Shown here: piece by piece, positions 7,837 through 16,728 of the stretch
Position numbering within the stretch: the first letter of the stretch is position 1
Layout of the letters: every line of letters starts with the position of its first letter
From: Akkermansia muciniphila
GTDB lineage: Bacteria > Verrucomicrobiota > Verrucomicrobiia > Limisphaerales > UBA9464
DNA length: 59,893 bases
Assembly (NCBI GenBank): GCA_945898055.1
Contig: CAMDGV010000022.1
Span: forward strand, 1-59,893
Direction of reading: 5' to 3'
Notes under the pieces: model-generated
Database searches by the model: none
The model's input: the letters and a program-made list of their open reading frames with translations, nothing else
Told to the model about the DNA's origin: nothing
Position numbers and translations under genes: made by a program

Positions 7837-9864
7837 ATGCTGAAACGCACGATTCTCCAGATAATTGCCGTTCTGGCCTTAGCTTGGACTACTGGCGGGT
7901 GTAAACCCTCTGGTGACACGGCCCTCGTCCAGGGAACAGAACTGCTCAACAACGGCTTGACCAACGAAGCCGTGCACATGTTAGAAATAGCCGTCGAAAC
8001 TCTCCCGGGTAACGCCCTCGCTCTGAATCAGCTGGGCGTCGGTTACCAAACCGTGGGTCGCATCGATGACGCTAAGCTTGCCTACCTGCGAGCCATCGAG
8101 ATCGACCCTTCTCTACTCGCTGCCAATTACAATTTAGCTCTCCTCGCCGAAGCCAAAAGCGATTGGTTAGAAGCCGAGCGGCACCTACGTACCTACCTAG
8201 CTGCTAATCCAAATGAAGGCCATTCGTGGGCTCGCTTGGCAACCGTCCAATATCAATCAAAGAAAATCGACGACGCCGAACGGAGCTTTGCGAACGCGAA
8301 ACGTCTCAATGCAACCGCTGCTGAAGACTGGAACACGCTTGGACTGATCAGCATCCAAAAACGACGCTATCGAGAGGCTCAAGACCGCTTCCTCTGGGCT
8401 CGAAAATTAGACGGAAATCATCAACCCGCTCTCCTCAATCTAGCCATCTTACAGCACCAGTATCTCGGCGATCGCAAGAGTGCCCTCACTAACTACAGTG
8501 TGTGGCTCAAAACCAATCGGTCCGAGGCCGTTGCTGAGATCGTGCTCCACTTAACCGCTCAGTTCAACCCGACCCCACCCTCCCGTCCTAGTCTCCCTCT
8601 CACCCTCGCCCCCACTTCCGTCACGAATCTGCCGCTGCCCCTTTCACGATCCAATTCCGCTTTTTCGCCGCCGCGCGCCGCCGTTGCCCCCGGCCCCGTG
8701 GCCAACCTCACTCCGGCACGCACCCCCGCCGTTGCCCCCCGCCCCGTGGCCAACCTCACTCCGGCACGCACCCCTCTTCCTACCGTTCTCACCAACGTCG
8801 CGATTACTTTTCCTTCTAAATCGATTGAGCTTCCCTCCACGCCTGCCCCCCTTTCGGTTTCCCCGGTTACCCCAACTCAACCTCGACTCGAACCTCCGAC
8901 TAAACTCCCTCTTTCCTCCTCATTACTGACACCTCCGACGCAAGAGGTCGTCCAGATCGCCGAAGAGCCACCGCTTCTTCCTGCCCGTGCTCCAATCCTA
9001 TCCCCAGTCAAACCGGCACTTCCTCCCTCACCCGCAACTGATTCCCCGAACGAAGCCATCCCTGACGATCAACCCGATCCCAGTGCCAAGGTCTCCCTTA
9101 AAAAACGAACTGTCTGGAAGCGGGTGAATCCAGCTAACTGGTCAAATCCGGTAAAATGGTTCCGTAAGGATTCGACTAATCCGAGCGAACAAGTCTCCCT
9201 CCCACCCACGCCCGATCTTCCTAAACTCGTTCCAAAAGTCATTTCCAAAAAGACCACCCCTCTTCCAGTTCCGGTGATGGATCTCAATCCCCGAGCCCCC
9301 GAGCCAAAACTCCTTGGGTCGGTGCCGATTACCCGTCTCGAACCTTCGCCTCCGCGCTATACGGCACAACTCACCACTCCACTAAACCCCGGTGATCGCG
9401 CCTCGGCCGAAGTTCAATTCAAGGTAGCCGCAGCAGCGCACCAAAAAGGGACTCTGGCTGAGGCTATAAACGGATATCGGAGGACAATTGCGCTCGATCC
9501 TACTCATCACGAAGCCCACCACAACTTGGCACTTCTGGCCTTAAAGCAAGGCGACCTACCCCTCGCACTCTTGTCTTGCGAAAACGCGCTCCACCTCAAG
9601 CCCAAAGAATTCGAATCTCGGAAGACCTTCGCTCTCGCCCTCCAAAATTCTGGGTTCTTCGCGGATTCAGCGGCACAATTAGAGGGAATACTGCAAACTT
9701 TCCCCTCCGATTCTTCTCTCCATCTCGCCGCGGCGGGATTGTACGCAGGTCAACTCAAGAATATCGCTAGCGCCCGCCGACATTACCAATCCGTTTTAGC
9801 ACTCGAACCAACTCATCCACAGGCCGCCGCCATCCAATCATGGCTCACAACACCCCAGCGGTGA
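7837..9864 (+). CDS. TPR lipoprotein with proline-rich linker
   Basis: 675 residues from the ATG at 7837. A longer frame reaches back into tRNA-Leu and is rejected. The N-terminus MLKRTILQIIAVLALAW is a signal sequence ending in TTGGC, so Cys22 is probably lipidated. Residues about 30-225 are tetratricopeptide repeats (ALNQLGVGYQTVGRIDDAKL, AANYNLALLAEAKSDWLEAE). Residues about 230-530 are a Pro/Thr/Leu-rich, low-complexity linker containing an exact-looking 16-residue tandem duplication (AVAPGPVANLTPARTP then AVAPRPVANLTPARTP) and a basic patch near KRVNPANWSNPVKWFRK. Residues about 560-675 are a second TPR block (HHEAHHNLALLALKQGDLPL). The layout suggests an envelope scaffold with two protein-binding ends and a flexible spacer. 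Partner and pathway are unknown. Confidence 0.8.
   Translation: MLKRTILQIIAVLALAWTTGGCKPSGDTALVQGTELLNNGLTNEAVHMLEIAVETLPGNALALNQLGVGYQTVGRIDDAKLAYLRAIEIDPSLLAANYNLALLAEAKSDWLEAERHLRTYLAANPNEGHSWARLATVQYQSKKIDDAERSFANAKRLNATAAEDWNTLGLISIQKRRYREAQDRFLWARKLDGNHQPALLNLAILQHQYLGDRKSALTNYSVWLKTNRSEAVAEIVLHLTAQFNPTPPSRPSLPLTLAPTSVTNLPLPLSRSNSAFSPPRAAVAPGPVANLTPARTPAVAPRPVANLTPARTPLPTVLTNVAITFPSKSIELPSTPAPLSVSPVTPTQPRLEPPTKLPLSSSLLTPPTQEVVQIAEEPPLLPARAPILSPVKPALPPSPATDSPNEAIPDDQPDPSAKVSLKKRTVWKRVNPANWSNPVKWFRKDSTNPSEQVSLPPTPDLPKLVPKVISKKTTPLPVPVMDLNPRAPEPKLLGSVPITRLEPSPPRYTAQLTTPLNPGDRASAEVQFKVAAAAHQKGTLAEAINGYRRTIALDPTHHEAHHNLALLALKQGDLPLALLSCENALHLKPKEFESRKTFALALQNSGFFADSAAQLEGILQTFPSDSSLHLAAAGLYAGQLKNIASARRHYQSVLALEPTHPQAAAIQSWLTTPQR
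8680..8775 (+). repeat. Two tandem 48-bp repeats in the TPR lipoprotein linker
   Basis: Unit 1 is 8680-8727 and unit 2 is 8728-8775. They differ by about one base (GGC versus CGC codon, Gly to Arg) and keep frame, encoding 16 residues each. Near identity points to a recent slip or unequal exchange, so copy number may differ between strains. Confidence 0.9.
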
Positions 9865-9935
9865 ACCCATGAGTTCCTTCCTCGGGCCGAGCGCTTCTGT
9901 CCGCTCTCACTTTCTTTGAACGACTGCGAACTCCT

Positions 9936-12392
9936 TTAGTCGCGCAGGACCGCACCCAACGCCTCTTTCACTGCCTCGATAACTCGAGCGTGTGCGGCGT
10001 TGACCTCGTCATCTTTCAGTGTGCGATCCGCTGCCCGATAGGTAAAAGAATAAGCCAAACTCTTCCGCCCTTCTGGGACATGTTTACCTCTAAAAACATC
10101 AAAGAGAGTCACCGTTTCTAAATGAGCCGGCTTGGCCTGCTTGACAACGGCCAGAACCGAATCGTGCGTCGTCGACTCAACGACAATCAGCGCCAAATCC
10201 CTCTGGATAGAGGGGAATTGAGCTAGAGGCTTAAAAGATTTCCCTGAATTACCTCGCTGAAATAAAAGATCTAAATCGAGTTCAGCTAGAAAAACGCCGT
10301 CACGAAGATCATACAATTTCGCTAGTTGCGGTTGGAGTTGACCTAATTGACCCAATGCCAATTTTCCTCCTAACGCAATAGAGGCCGATTCGATAAACAG
10401 AGACGTCGGTTCGGGGCGCCGTAGCCAAGCAATGCCACGTAATCCGATTCGCTCAATCACCTCTTCGATCAACCCTTTTAAATCAGGGATATCGCAGCGC
10501 GCATCACGCTCAAGACCGGACCAAAAACGGGGGGCCCGTGCTCCCGTCAAGGCCAGAGCTAAACGCCACCCCTCGCGTACCCCTCCCTCATGGGGCACAA
10601 AAACTCGACCTATTTCAAACAACTGCACATCTCCATTCCGACGACTTAAGTTGTGCCGTAAGGTGTCCAATAAACCGGGTAAAAGCGACGGTCGCAGTGC
10701 ATTCATTTCACTGCTCAAGGGGTTGGCTAAAAGGACAACACTCTCCGTTACCCAACGTGCTGACGCCTCCGACACCAGTGTCTGCCCCTGAGCCTCATCC
10801 AACCCTAACCCCGACAACAAGCGTCGAACTTCGGTCAAACGGTCAAAATGAGCATCCGCCGGATGACTCCCTTGAGCACGGCGAGGCTGTGTCGATGGAA
10901 TTCGTCCCACGCCGAAAACCCGGACCACCTCTTCGATCAAATCTACCTCCCGCTTTAAATCCACACGCCAGGTTGGAATCAGCCAGGTCGCCGTCTCGAT
11001 CGAACCTCCAATTGGGGTCACATCAACCAAACCTAGCCCAGTCAAAATACGACTCTGTTCTTCAGGAGAAATCACCGTACCTGTCAAGGCATCTGTCCGC
11101 TGGTGCCGAAGTGCCACCTGATGCGGATCCAAGGGTGAAGGATAGAACTCGACGCTTCCATCGGCTAACTGCCCTCCAGCTGTCTCCAAAATAAGTGCGG
11201 CACACCGTCGACTGGCGTAGTCACAGATTCCCACATCAGCCCCTCGCTCGAAACGATAACTAGCATCCGTCCTCATTCCCAATGCTTTTGAGGTGCGACG
11301 AATGGAGGCAGGTAAAAAATAAGCAGACTCAATCAGGACATCGACCGTTGATTCGCGAATCTCAGAATTACTGCCTCCCATCACCCCAGCGAGAGCGATC
11401 CCTTTTTCGGCGTCCGCAATCAAAAGAGTCTCCTGCCCTAGACTGTGAACCCGACCATCCAAGGTGGTGAAGGATTCTTCAAAAACGGCGCGTCGTACCA
11501 CAATCGAGGGCTTTCCGCCCGCTCCCGCAGCGATAAGCGAATAGTCAAAGGTGTGGAGGGGGTGACCTGTCTCCAAAAGGACATAGTTCGATACATCAAC
11601 GACATTGTTAATGCTGCGCACCCCCACTTTTTCCAAAGCGGACCGGAGCCAAGCGGGACTCGGTCCTACTTTGACTCCTCGAATGATCCGAGCCGTATAG
11701 CGTGGGCACAGGTCGAGAGCTTCCAAAGAAACCGACACCAACGAAGCTGCGGTGACGCCGCACTCGGCAAGCACTGGGCACTCTGGAAGACGCAACGGTT
11801 GCCCGGTAATAGCGGCGATTTCTCGGGCAATACCGATCAATGAGGTGAGGTCAGGACGATTCGGAGTTATCTCCAGATCGTACACTATATCACTCCCCGA
11901 ACGTCCTAGATAACTTGCCAAAGACTGCCCGACAACAGCCGTCTCACCCAACAGAAGCAGTCCATCCTCTTTGAGATGTCCAATCGATTCCGGATCAATT
12001 CCCAGTTCTTCGTGAGAACACAGCATACCGTGGGACTCGATACCCCGGATCTTACCCACTTTAATGGTAAAGGGTTCTTTATCCCCCAACTTCATCGGCA
12101 GCGACGCTCCGGGTAAAATCAAAGGAACCTTGTCGCCCACTTTAAAGTTTTGCGCTCCACAAACAATCTGGCGCTCGCCCGTGCCATCATTGACCCGACA
12201 GAGTGAAAGTTTATCGGCATTCGGATGTTTGTCGCGGGTAACGATCTGTGCCACGACCACCCCATCCCACTCGCCAGCAATCTTCTGCACCCCCTCAACC
12301 TCGACACCGAGCAAGGTCAGACGTTCTGTCAATTCCTCGGGTGACCAAGGGATGTCGACGTACTGTTTTAGCCAATTCAGAGTAACCTTCAT
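9936..12392 (-). CDS. pheT: Phenylalanyl-tRNA synthetase beta subunit
   Basis: 818 residues, full length for bacterial PheT. It forms the alpha2-beta2 enzyme with PheS that charges tRNA-Phe. Domains in order: N-terminal B1 and an EMAP/OB tRNA-binding fold (about residues 40-150, with VVVAQIVTRDKHPNADKLS), B3/B4 editing domain (about 215-385, with NNVVDVSNYVLLETGHPLHTFD), B5 (about 405-480), the catalytic-like core, and a C-terminal anticodon-binding FDX-ACB domain (last 95 residues, starting FPSIQRDLALIV). The start ATG at 12392 gives the family's MKVTLNWLKQYVDIP. It is separated from pheS by a phosphatase-superfamily gene that ends only 12 bases upstream. Confidence 0.97.
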   Translation of the reverse strand: MKVTLNWLKQYVDIPWSPEELTERLTLLGVEVEGVQKIAGEWDGVVVAQIVTRDKHPNADKLSLCRVNDGTGERQIVCGAQNFKVGDKVPLILPGASLPMKLGDKEPFTIKVGKIRGIESHGMLCSHEELGIDPESIGHLKEDGLLLLGETAVVGQSLASYLGRSGSDIVYDLEITPNRPDLTSLIGIAREIAAITGQPLRLPECPVLAECGVTAASLVSVSLEALDLCPRYTARIIRGVKVGPSPAWLRSALEKVGVRSINNVVDVSNYVLLETGHPLHTFDYSLIAAGAGGKPSIVVRRAVFEESFTTLDGRVHSLGQETLLIADAEKGIALAGVMGGSNSEIRESTVDVLIESAYFLPASIRRTSKALGMRTDASYRFERGADVGICDYASRRCAALILETAGGQLADGSVEFYPSPLDPHQVALRHQRTDALTGTVISPEEQSRILTGLGLVDVTPIGGSIETATWLIPTWRVDLKREVDLIEEVVRVFGVGRIPSTQPRRAQGSHPADAHFDRLTEVRRLLSGLGLDEAQGQTLVSEASARWVTESVVLLANPLSSEMNALRPSLLPGLLDTLRHNLSRRNGDVQLFEIGRVFVPHEGGVREGWRLALALTGARAPRFWSGLERDARCDIPDLKGLIEEVIERIGLRGIAWLRRPEPTSLFIESASIALGGKLALGQLGQLQPQLAKLYDLRDGVFLAELDLDLLFQRGNSGKSFKPLAQFPSIQRDLALIVVESTTHDSVLAVVKQAKPAHLETVTLFDVFRGKHVPEGRKSLAYSFTYRAADRTLKDDEVNAAHARVIEAVKEALGAVLRD

Positions 12393-12404
12393 TCTAGGAT
12401 CGAT

Positions 12405-13502
12405 TCAGGGACGGGTAGCGAAAATTAAAAGTGGTAACGGCGGGCGAATCTCTGGACGGGATCCTGCGAAGTCTTCACCGACTAAAGTGGCAACCGTGGC
12501 AGCCACCTGCGCTTGCAGGACCGGAGGTGTATCGGCACGTTCCCCTAGCGGAGGAATTCCTGGTCCAATCGCTGCAAACCAAATCGATGCCGATTCAGGA
12601 ATCTCGCGACCGTGGGTTTTCCAAGCTACAGGGGCCGCCCCTCGACCATGGTCCACTGAAATTAAAAAAGCAGTCTTTCCACGATATTCAGGCATCGACT
12701 GCACGAGTGCCCACAATTCGCTAACAAATCTGTCGAACTCGTGAATCGCCCGAAGATAACGCTCATAATTCCCCTCGTGCGCCCAGTCGTCGGTTTCACC
12801 AAACGACACATACATCGCCCTCGGTTTTAAAGTGCGAACGGTATGCTTCGCGGCATAGCCCACAAAGGTATCGAGCAAAACTCCGGCCCAGACGGTTCGC
12901 CCTCGCTCCACCATCTCGCTGAGTGCGGAGGGAACCGCTAATCGCTCTGTGCCTTCAGGGACCTCAAAGCCACTCCAAATCGGAATCCGCGATCGTGGTC
13001 CATTTAAAATCCACGGCAACACATCCCAGTTTACGACCGCTGCAACCTTCCCCCGAAAACCAGGTCGCCCACTTATCCATTCAAAAACATTGGTGTTTCG
13101 GTTGAGGATCCGGTCGTTACTCGTCACGGAAGCGTCGGGGGCCCCGGTGAGAAATTCATTGTAGCCTGGATACGAGAAATTAAAGCCGTTGGAGACGCGA
13201 ACTTCACTGTGCTTGTCTCGATTGCCCCAGATTTGGCCCTCTTTTGAGATTGTTTCCCACAGAAAGGGCATCAGTACCGAACGAGAGTCGGCAGGTGTCA
13301 CCCGACGAAACTCTTTTTGAATCGCGTTACTATTGCCCAAATTGCCGTAAGTCTTACCCAGAGGCATATCTTCAGCCCCACGGAAAACCTCCTGCCAACG
13401 GAGTCCATCTGCGGTGATCAGAAAAATATTCTCTGCGGGTGCCGCTTGGAGAGCAACACAACCCCAGAACCAAAGTACAGCGATGCAACCGAATCGATTC
13501 AT
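12405..13502 (-). CDS. Secreted alkaline-phosphatase-superfamily protein between pheS and pheT
   Basis: 365 residues from the ATG at 13502, preferred because it begins a clean signal peptide (MNRFGCIAVLWFWGCVALQA). Two upstream starts exist at 13553 (TTG) and 13550 (ATG overlapping the pheS stop as TGATG), which would add 16-17 residues. Metal-ligand motifs of the superfamily are present: Asp32 in ITADGLRW, GETDDWAHEG, SVDHGRGAAP and a final KTHG His. This fold covers phosphatases, phosphodiesterases and sulfatases; the missing C/S-x-P-x-R sulfatase signature argues against a sulfatase. The product is probably periplasmic. Its place inside the pheS-pheT unit, 47 bases past pheS and 12 before pheT, means it is co-transcribed with tRNA synthetase genes. 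No functional link is evident. Confidence 0.82.
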   Translation of the reverse strand: MNRFGCIAVLWFWGCVALQAAPAENIFLITADGLRWQEVFRGAEDMPLGKTYGNLGNSNAIQKEFRRVTPADSRSVLMPFLWETISKEGQIWGNRDKHSEVRVSNGFNFSYPGYNEFLTGAPDASVTSNDRILNRNTNVFEWISGRPGFRGKVAAVVNWDVLPWILNGPRSRIPIWSGFEVPEGTERLAVPSALSEMVERGRTVWAGVLLDTFVGYAAKHTVRTLKPRAMYVSFGETDDWAHEGNYERYLRAIHEFDRFVSELWALVQSMPEYRGKTAFLISVDHGRGAAPVAWKTHGREIPESASIWFAAIGPGIPPLGERADTPPVLQAQVAATVATLVGEDFAGSRPEIRPPLPLLIFATRP

Positions 13503-13549
13503 AATTCCCTTTGCCGCTCCCAAACGCCGGTCAGTTTCCCAGTAAAACA

Positions 13550-14554
13550 TCAAAACTGCCGAAGAAAACGGGCATCATTCTCGTAAAATAAACGAATATC
13601 GGTGATTCCATACCGCAGCATAGCTATTCGTTCGATCCCAAAGCCGAACGCCCAACCGCTCCAGACTTCCGGATCGTAGCCAACTGTTTCAAAAACTTTA
13701 GGATGCACCATTCCGCATCCAGCAATTTCCAACCAATCTTTGCCCAGCTTTTTCACCAGAGCATTCGTGAAATCAATCTCCATGCTCGGCTCAGTATAGC
13801 TAAAATAATGCGGTCGAAACCGTAATTTAACATCATCACCTAAAACATCCTTGAACACAGCTTCCACGGTTCCCTTGAGATCTCCCAAGGTAACCCCCTT
13901 GTCCACGTAAAGCCCCTCAATCTGGTGAAACGTTGGATTATGAGTGGCATCGGCGTTATCCCGACGGAACACTCGGCCCGGAACGACAATCCGGATCGGC
14001 GGTGGCATGGTTTCCATCACCCGAATCTGAACAGAACTCGTGTGGGTACGCAGCAATGGACGCCCCGGAGTCTCAATGAAAAAGGTATCCTGAGCATCAC
14101 GGGCCGGATGGTCCGATGGCGTATTCAGGGCATCAAAACAGTGGTACTCATCCTCAATTTCAGGTCCATCGGCCACCGCAAAGCCCAATCGTCTGAAGGC
14201 ACGAACAATATCCTCGGTAACCAAGGTCAGGGGATGCAATCGACCGAGAGGACGGCGCCGACCGGGTGCTGTGAAATCAGCCGCTTCCTTGGGTAAGGAG
14301 GCAGTCCGTTCCAAGGTCGCTCGCTTTTCTGCCAAGAGCGCTTCCAACTCCTGTTTAGCCGCATTGATCGCTTTCCCGGCAAGAGGGCGCTCTTCACGGG
14401 CCAGAGCGCTGAGTTCCTTCATCAAAGCTGTGAACCGGCCTTCGGGACCAAGAAACAGTCCTTTGGAACGTTCGAGTGCCGGCAAATCAAGGGCACCCGT
14501 AAACTCAGACACCGCGGCATCTCGGATGGTAGACAATCGGTCTTGAAGGGACAT
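13550..14554 (-). CDS. pheS: Phenylalanyl-tRNA synthetase alpha subunit
   Basis: 334 residues from the ATG at 14554 (MSLQDRLSTIRDAAVSEF), the usual PheS length; a longer frame to 14653 adds 33 residues unlike the family. The N-terminal 90 residues are the tRNA-contacting coiled coil. Class II motifs follow: motif 2 as GRVFRRDNADATHNPTFHQIEG and motif 3 as GFGIERIAMLRYGI, with the Phe-binding stretch GCGMVHPKV. It aminoacylates tRNA-Phe together with PheT. It lies downstream of rplT on the same strand with a hairpin terminator between them, so it may have its own promoter or depend on read-through. Confidence 0.97.
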   Translation of the reverse strand: MSLQDRLSTIRDAAVSEFTGALDLPALERSKGLFLGPEGRFTALMKELSALAREERPLAGKAINAAKQELEALLAEKRATLERTASLPKEAADFTAPGRRRPLGRLHPLTLVTEDIVRAFRRLGFAVADGPEIEDEYHCFDALNTPSDHPARDAQDTFFIETPGRPLLRTHTSSVQIRVMETMPPPIRIVVPGRVFRRDNADATHNPTFHQIEGLYVDKGVTLGDLKGTVEAVFKDVLGDDVKLRFRPHYFSYTEPSMEIDFTNALVKKLGKDWLEIAGCGMVHPKVFETVGYDPEVWSGWAFGFGIERIAMLRYGITDIRLFYENDARFLRQF

Positions 14555-14679
14555 TAAAGGCCTAATTTCAGTGAAAATGGATTTAGAAAAAGCACGATGG
14601 AAACAGAGGAAACTGTGGCCAAAGTTACCATCACCCGACGCAACTGGGGGCAATCGCGAGTCAGCACCATCGCGTCAAC

Positions 14680-14716
14680 AAAAAGCGGGCCCCTTCCGTG
14701 TGAGAAGGTGCCCGCT
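14680..14716 (-). terminator. Hairpin terminator between rplT and pheS
   Basis: On the minus strand AGCGGGC (14716-14710) pairs with GCCCGCT (14690-14684), the stem extended by AGAAGG/CCTT pairing after a one-base mismatch, and a T run follows (14684-14679). It sits about 20 bases past the rplT stop, about 125 bases before pheS. It probably ends or attenuates the rpmI-rplT transcript. Confidence 0.8.
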
Positions 14717-14734
14717 CTAGAAAACAAAACTCAA

Positions 14735-15118
14735 TCAGGCCTTAACCGCGACCGCTGCCGATTTAGCCTTCAGAGCGATCTGGGCGATTTCGACAAGCTT
14801 GGTAAACGCGGCGGCGTCCGTGGCAGCGAGGTCAGCGAGAACCTTGCGATCCATCCCGACATGAGCTGCCTTTAGACCTTCCATAAAGCGACTGTAGGTG
14901 AGTCCGGCAGAGCGGGCCGCCGCATTGATACGGACCTGCCAAAGAGCGCGAAAAGTGCGCTTCTTGGTCTTGCGATCCCGGTAAGAATATTGCAGACCGT
15001 GATCAACGGCATCGCTGGCGTAGCGGTAATGACTGCTCCGGCGCAACCGGAAGCCCTTCGCCATTTTGAGCATTCTCTTACGGCGTTTGCGAGAAGCTGG
15101 GGCGTTTGTAACACGCAT
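14735..15118 (-). CDS. rplT: 50S ribosomal protein L20
   Basis: 127 residues, ordinary length with a short Ala/Lys tail. The N-terminus MRVTNAPASRKRRKRMLKMA and the block RTFRALWQVRINAAAR are hallmarks of L20, which binds 23S rRNA early in assembly. It follows rpmI on the same strand after 83 bases, the conserved L35-L20 pair. In many bacteria infC precedes the pair and L20 represses its own operon; infC is not adjacent here. Confidence 0.98.
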   Translation of the reverse strand: MRVTNAPASRKRRKRMLKMAKGFRLRRSSHYRYASDAVDHGLQYSYRDRKTKKRTFRALWQVRINAAARSAGLTYSRFMEGLKAAHVGMDRKVLADLAATDAAAFTKLVEIAQIALKAKSAAVAVKA

Positions 15119-15201
15119 GTTCTAGGTACTAGTTAAAGTGAGAGTTAAAAGGTGAAAGTGATATGAGTCGTTCGGTCGTTCAACCAAGGATCAGCAGATG
15201 A

Positions 15202-15411
15202 TCAATGTGAAAACGGCAGACACGCCTTGATTTTGTAGACGTCTCTCGGATGGAGAACCTTGGAGGCTCTCAAACGACGACGGCGTTTTGCATTTTTGCC
15301 GGACAGCAAATGCCGTTTGCCAGCATGTGACGTAACCACCTTGCCGGTTGCGGTAATTTTAAACCGCTTGGAAACGGACTTCTTGGTCTTGATACCCTTC
15401 GGACGACGCAT
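15202..15411 (-). CDS. rpmI: 50S ribosomal protein L35
   Basis: 69 residues from the ATG at 15411 (MRRPKGIKTKKSVSKRF). A longer frame to 15498 adds 29 residues with no likeness to L35. The pattern KRFKITATGKV..HAGKRHLLSGKNAKRRRRL is diagnostic. The next upstream gene is divergent (serine acetyltransferase), so the rpmI-rplT promoter must lie in 15412-15536, and infC is not linked. Confidence 0.96.
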   Translation of the reverse strand: MRRPKGIKTKKSVSKRFKITATGKVVTSHAGKRHLLSGKNAKRRRRLRASKVLHPRDVYKIKACLPFSH

Positions 15412-15536
15412 AAAACAGGACTTTCGATGAGACGAAAGGTTGAGGAGGATACGAATGAAGGGAGTGGGATCAAGAGATAAATTCAAAGACTCTCGCAATT
15501 CTCGCTTTCTGACTGTCGCTCCTTCATTCTTTCGGG

Positions 15537-16454
15537 GTGTCGTTTCCGATCACCGAAATCTCTGACGCCCTGCTTGCTAGTTACTCTAAACAGGGCGGGA
15601 TTAACCATCTCGACGGGGTCAATCTACCCTCGAAAGGTGCCGTAGTGCAAATTTGCAGAAGTCTTCTACGGCTGAATTTTCCCGGCTTTTTCGATGATCA
15701 AATTATCCATAGTTCCGAACTCAAATCGGATACCGTCCTGCTCCTCGACGATGTCGCTGGTAATCTTGAGGACGAACTTTACAAAGCACTTCGCTGCTTT
15801 AATTCCTCACCCAACGATCGGGCCGATCCCCGACGTCTTGCCCACACTCTAACCATCGAGTTTCTGCGGGAATTGCCCATCATCCGCGAAATTCTTGCTT
15901 CCGATGTCGAAGCCGCTTTCCGTGGCGATCCTGCCGCTTCCAATCGCGAGGAAATCATCGTCGCGTACCCTTTCGTCGAAGCCATTTCCATTCATCGAAT
16001 GGCTCACGCACTCTATCGCCGAAAGGTGCCTCTTCTACCTCGGATCATGGCCGAATGGGCCCATAGCCGCACAGGTATGGACATCCATCCGGGAGCTCAA
16101 ATCGGCAGTCATTTCTTCGTTGATCACTGCACCGGAACCGTGATCGGTGAAACTGCCATTATCGGCACTCATGTGAAATTGTACCAAGGCGTTGGGTTGG
16201 TCGCCCGTTCGCTCGCTGCAGGACAAGCTCTCCGAGGCCAAAAACGACATCCGACGCTAGAAGACCATGTCACCATTTACGCTAATGCCACTATTGTCGG
16301 AGGCGATACGGTCATCGGTTCGGGCACTACCGTGGGAGCCAATGTCTTCCTTATGCACAGCGTTCCGCCTGATTCGGTTGTCCTTATGGATGATCTCCGA
16401 GTCAAAGTCTCAGCAAAGAAGGAGCGCGCCACCTCGGTGGACTGGCAGATCTAA
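15537..16454 (+). CDS. cysE: Serine O-acetyltransferase (long N-terminal domain)
   Basis: 305 residues. It transfers acetyl from acetyl-CoA to L-serine, the first step of cysteine synthesis. The C-terminal third is a left-handed beta-helix of hexapeptide repeats (AQIGSHFFVDHCTGTVIGETAIIG) with the catalytic pair of the family, Asp182 (MDIHP) and His197 (VDHCTG). The N-terminal about 170 residues are helical (FVEAISIHRMAHALYRR), as in the longer bacterial and plant-like enzymes. The start is GTG at 15537; no ATG lies close to it, and the Shine-Dalgarno is weak. It is divergent from rpmI, sharing a 125-base gap. No cysK is adjacent. Confidence 0.9.
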   Translation: MSFPITEISDALLASYSKQGGINHLDGVNLPSKGAVVQICRSLLRLNFPGFFDDQIIHSSELKSDTVLLLDDVAGNLEDELYKALRCFNSSPNDRADPRRLAHTLTIEFLRELPIIREILASDVEAAFRGDPAASNREEIIVAYPFVEAISIHRMAHALYRRKVPLLPRIMAEWAHSRTGMDIHPGAQIGSHFFVDHCTGTVIGETAIIGTHVKLYQGVGLVARSLAAGQALRGQKRHPTLEDHVTIYANATIVGGDTVIGSGTTVGANVFLMHSVPPDSVVLMDDLRVKVSAKKERATSVDWQI

Positions 16455-16728
16455 GACCTTTTCAAATTAGAAACCCTCTTTTCCTCCCCTTTAACGATCT
16501 TCTCTAAAGACTGCCGAATATTCCGAGCTACTCCACGTTACCCTACAAATCAATCATTGACCCGATTCAGACTGAATTTAAACCGACAGCCTGCAGTCGT
16601 CGATCTCTTGGAATTTTACCGACAATGTCTCTGGTTCCTTTCATCTTCCAACCCTCCATTGTTTTCTTAACGGGATTCGTTCCCCAACCTTTTCACGAGA
16701 TTTCTCCTTCGCACCCTCCCTCTTACGC

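Noticed and set aside
8559-9059. Minus-strand Gly/Arg-rich frames opposite the TPR lipoprotein
   Set aside because: They mirror the Pro/Ala-rich linker on the plus strand and have no family likeness.
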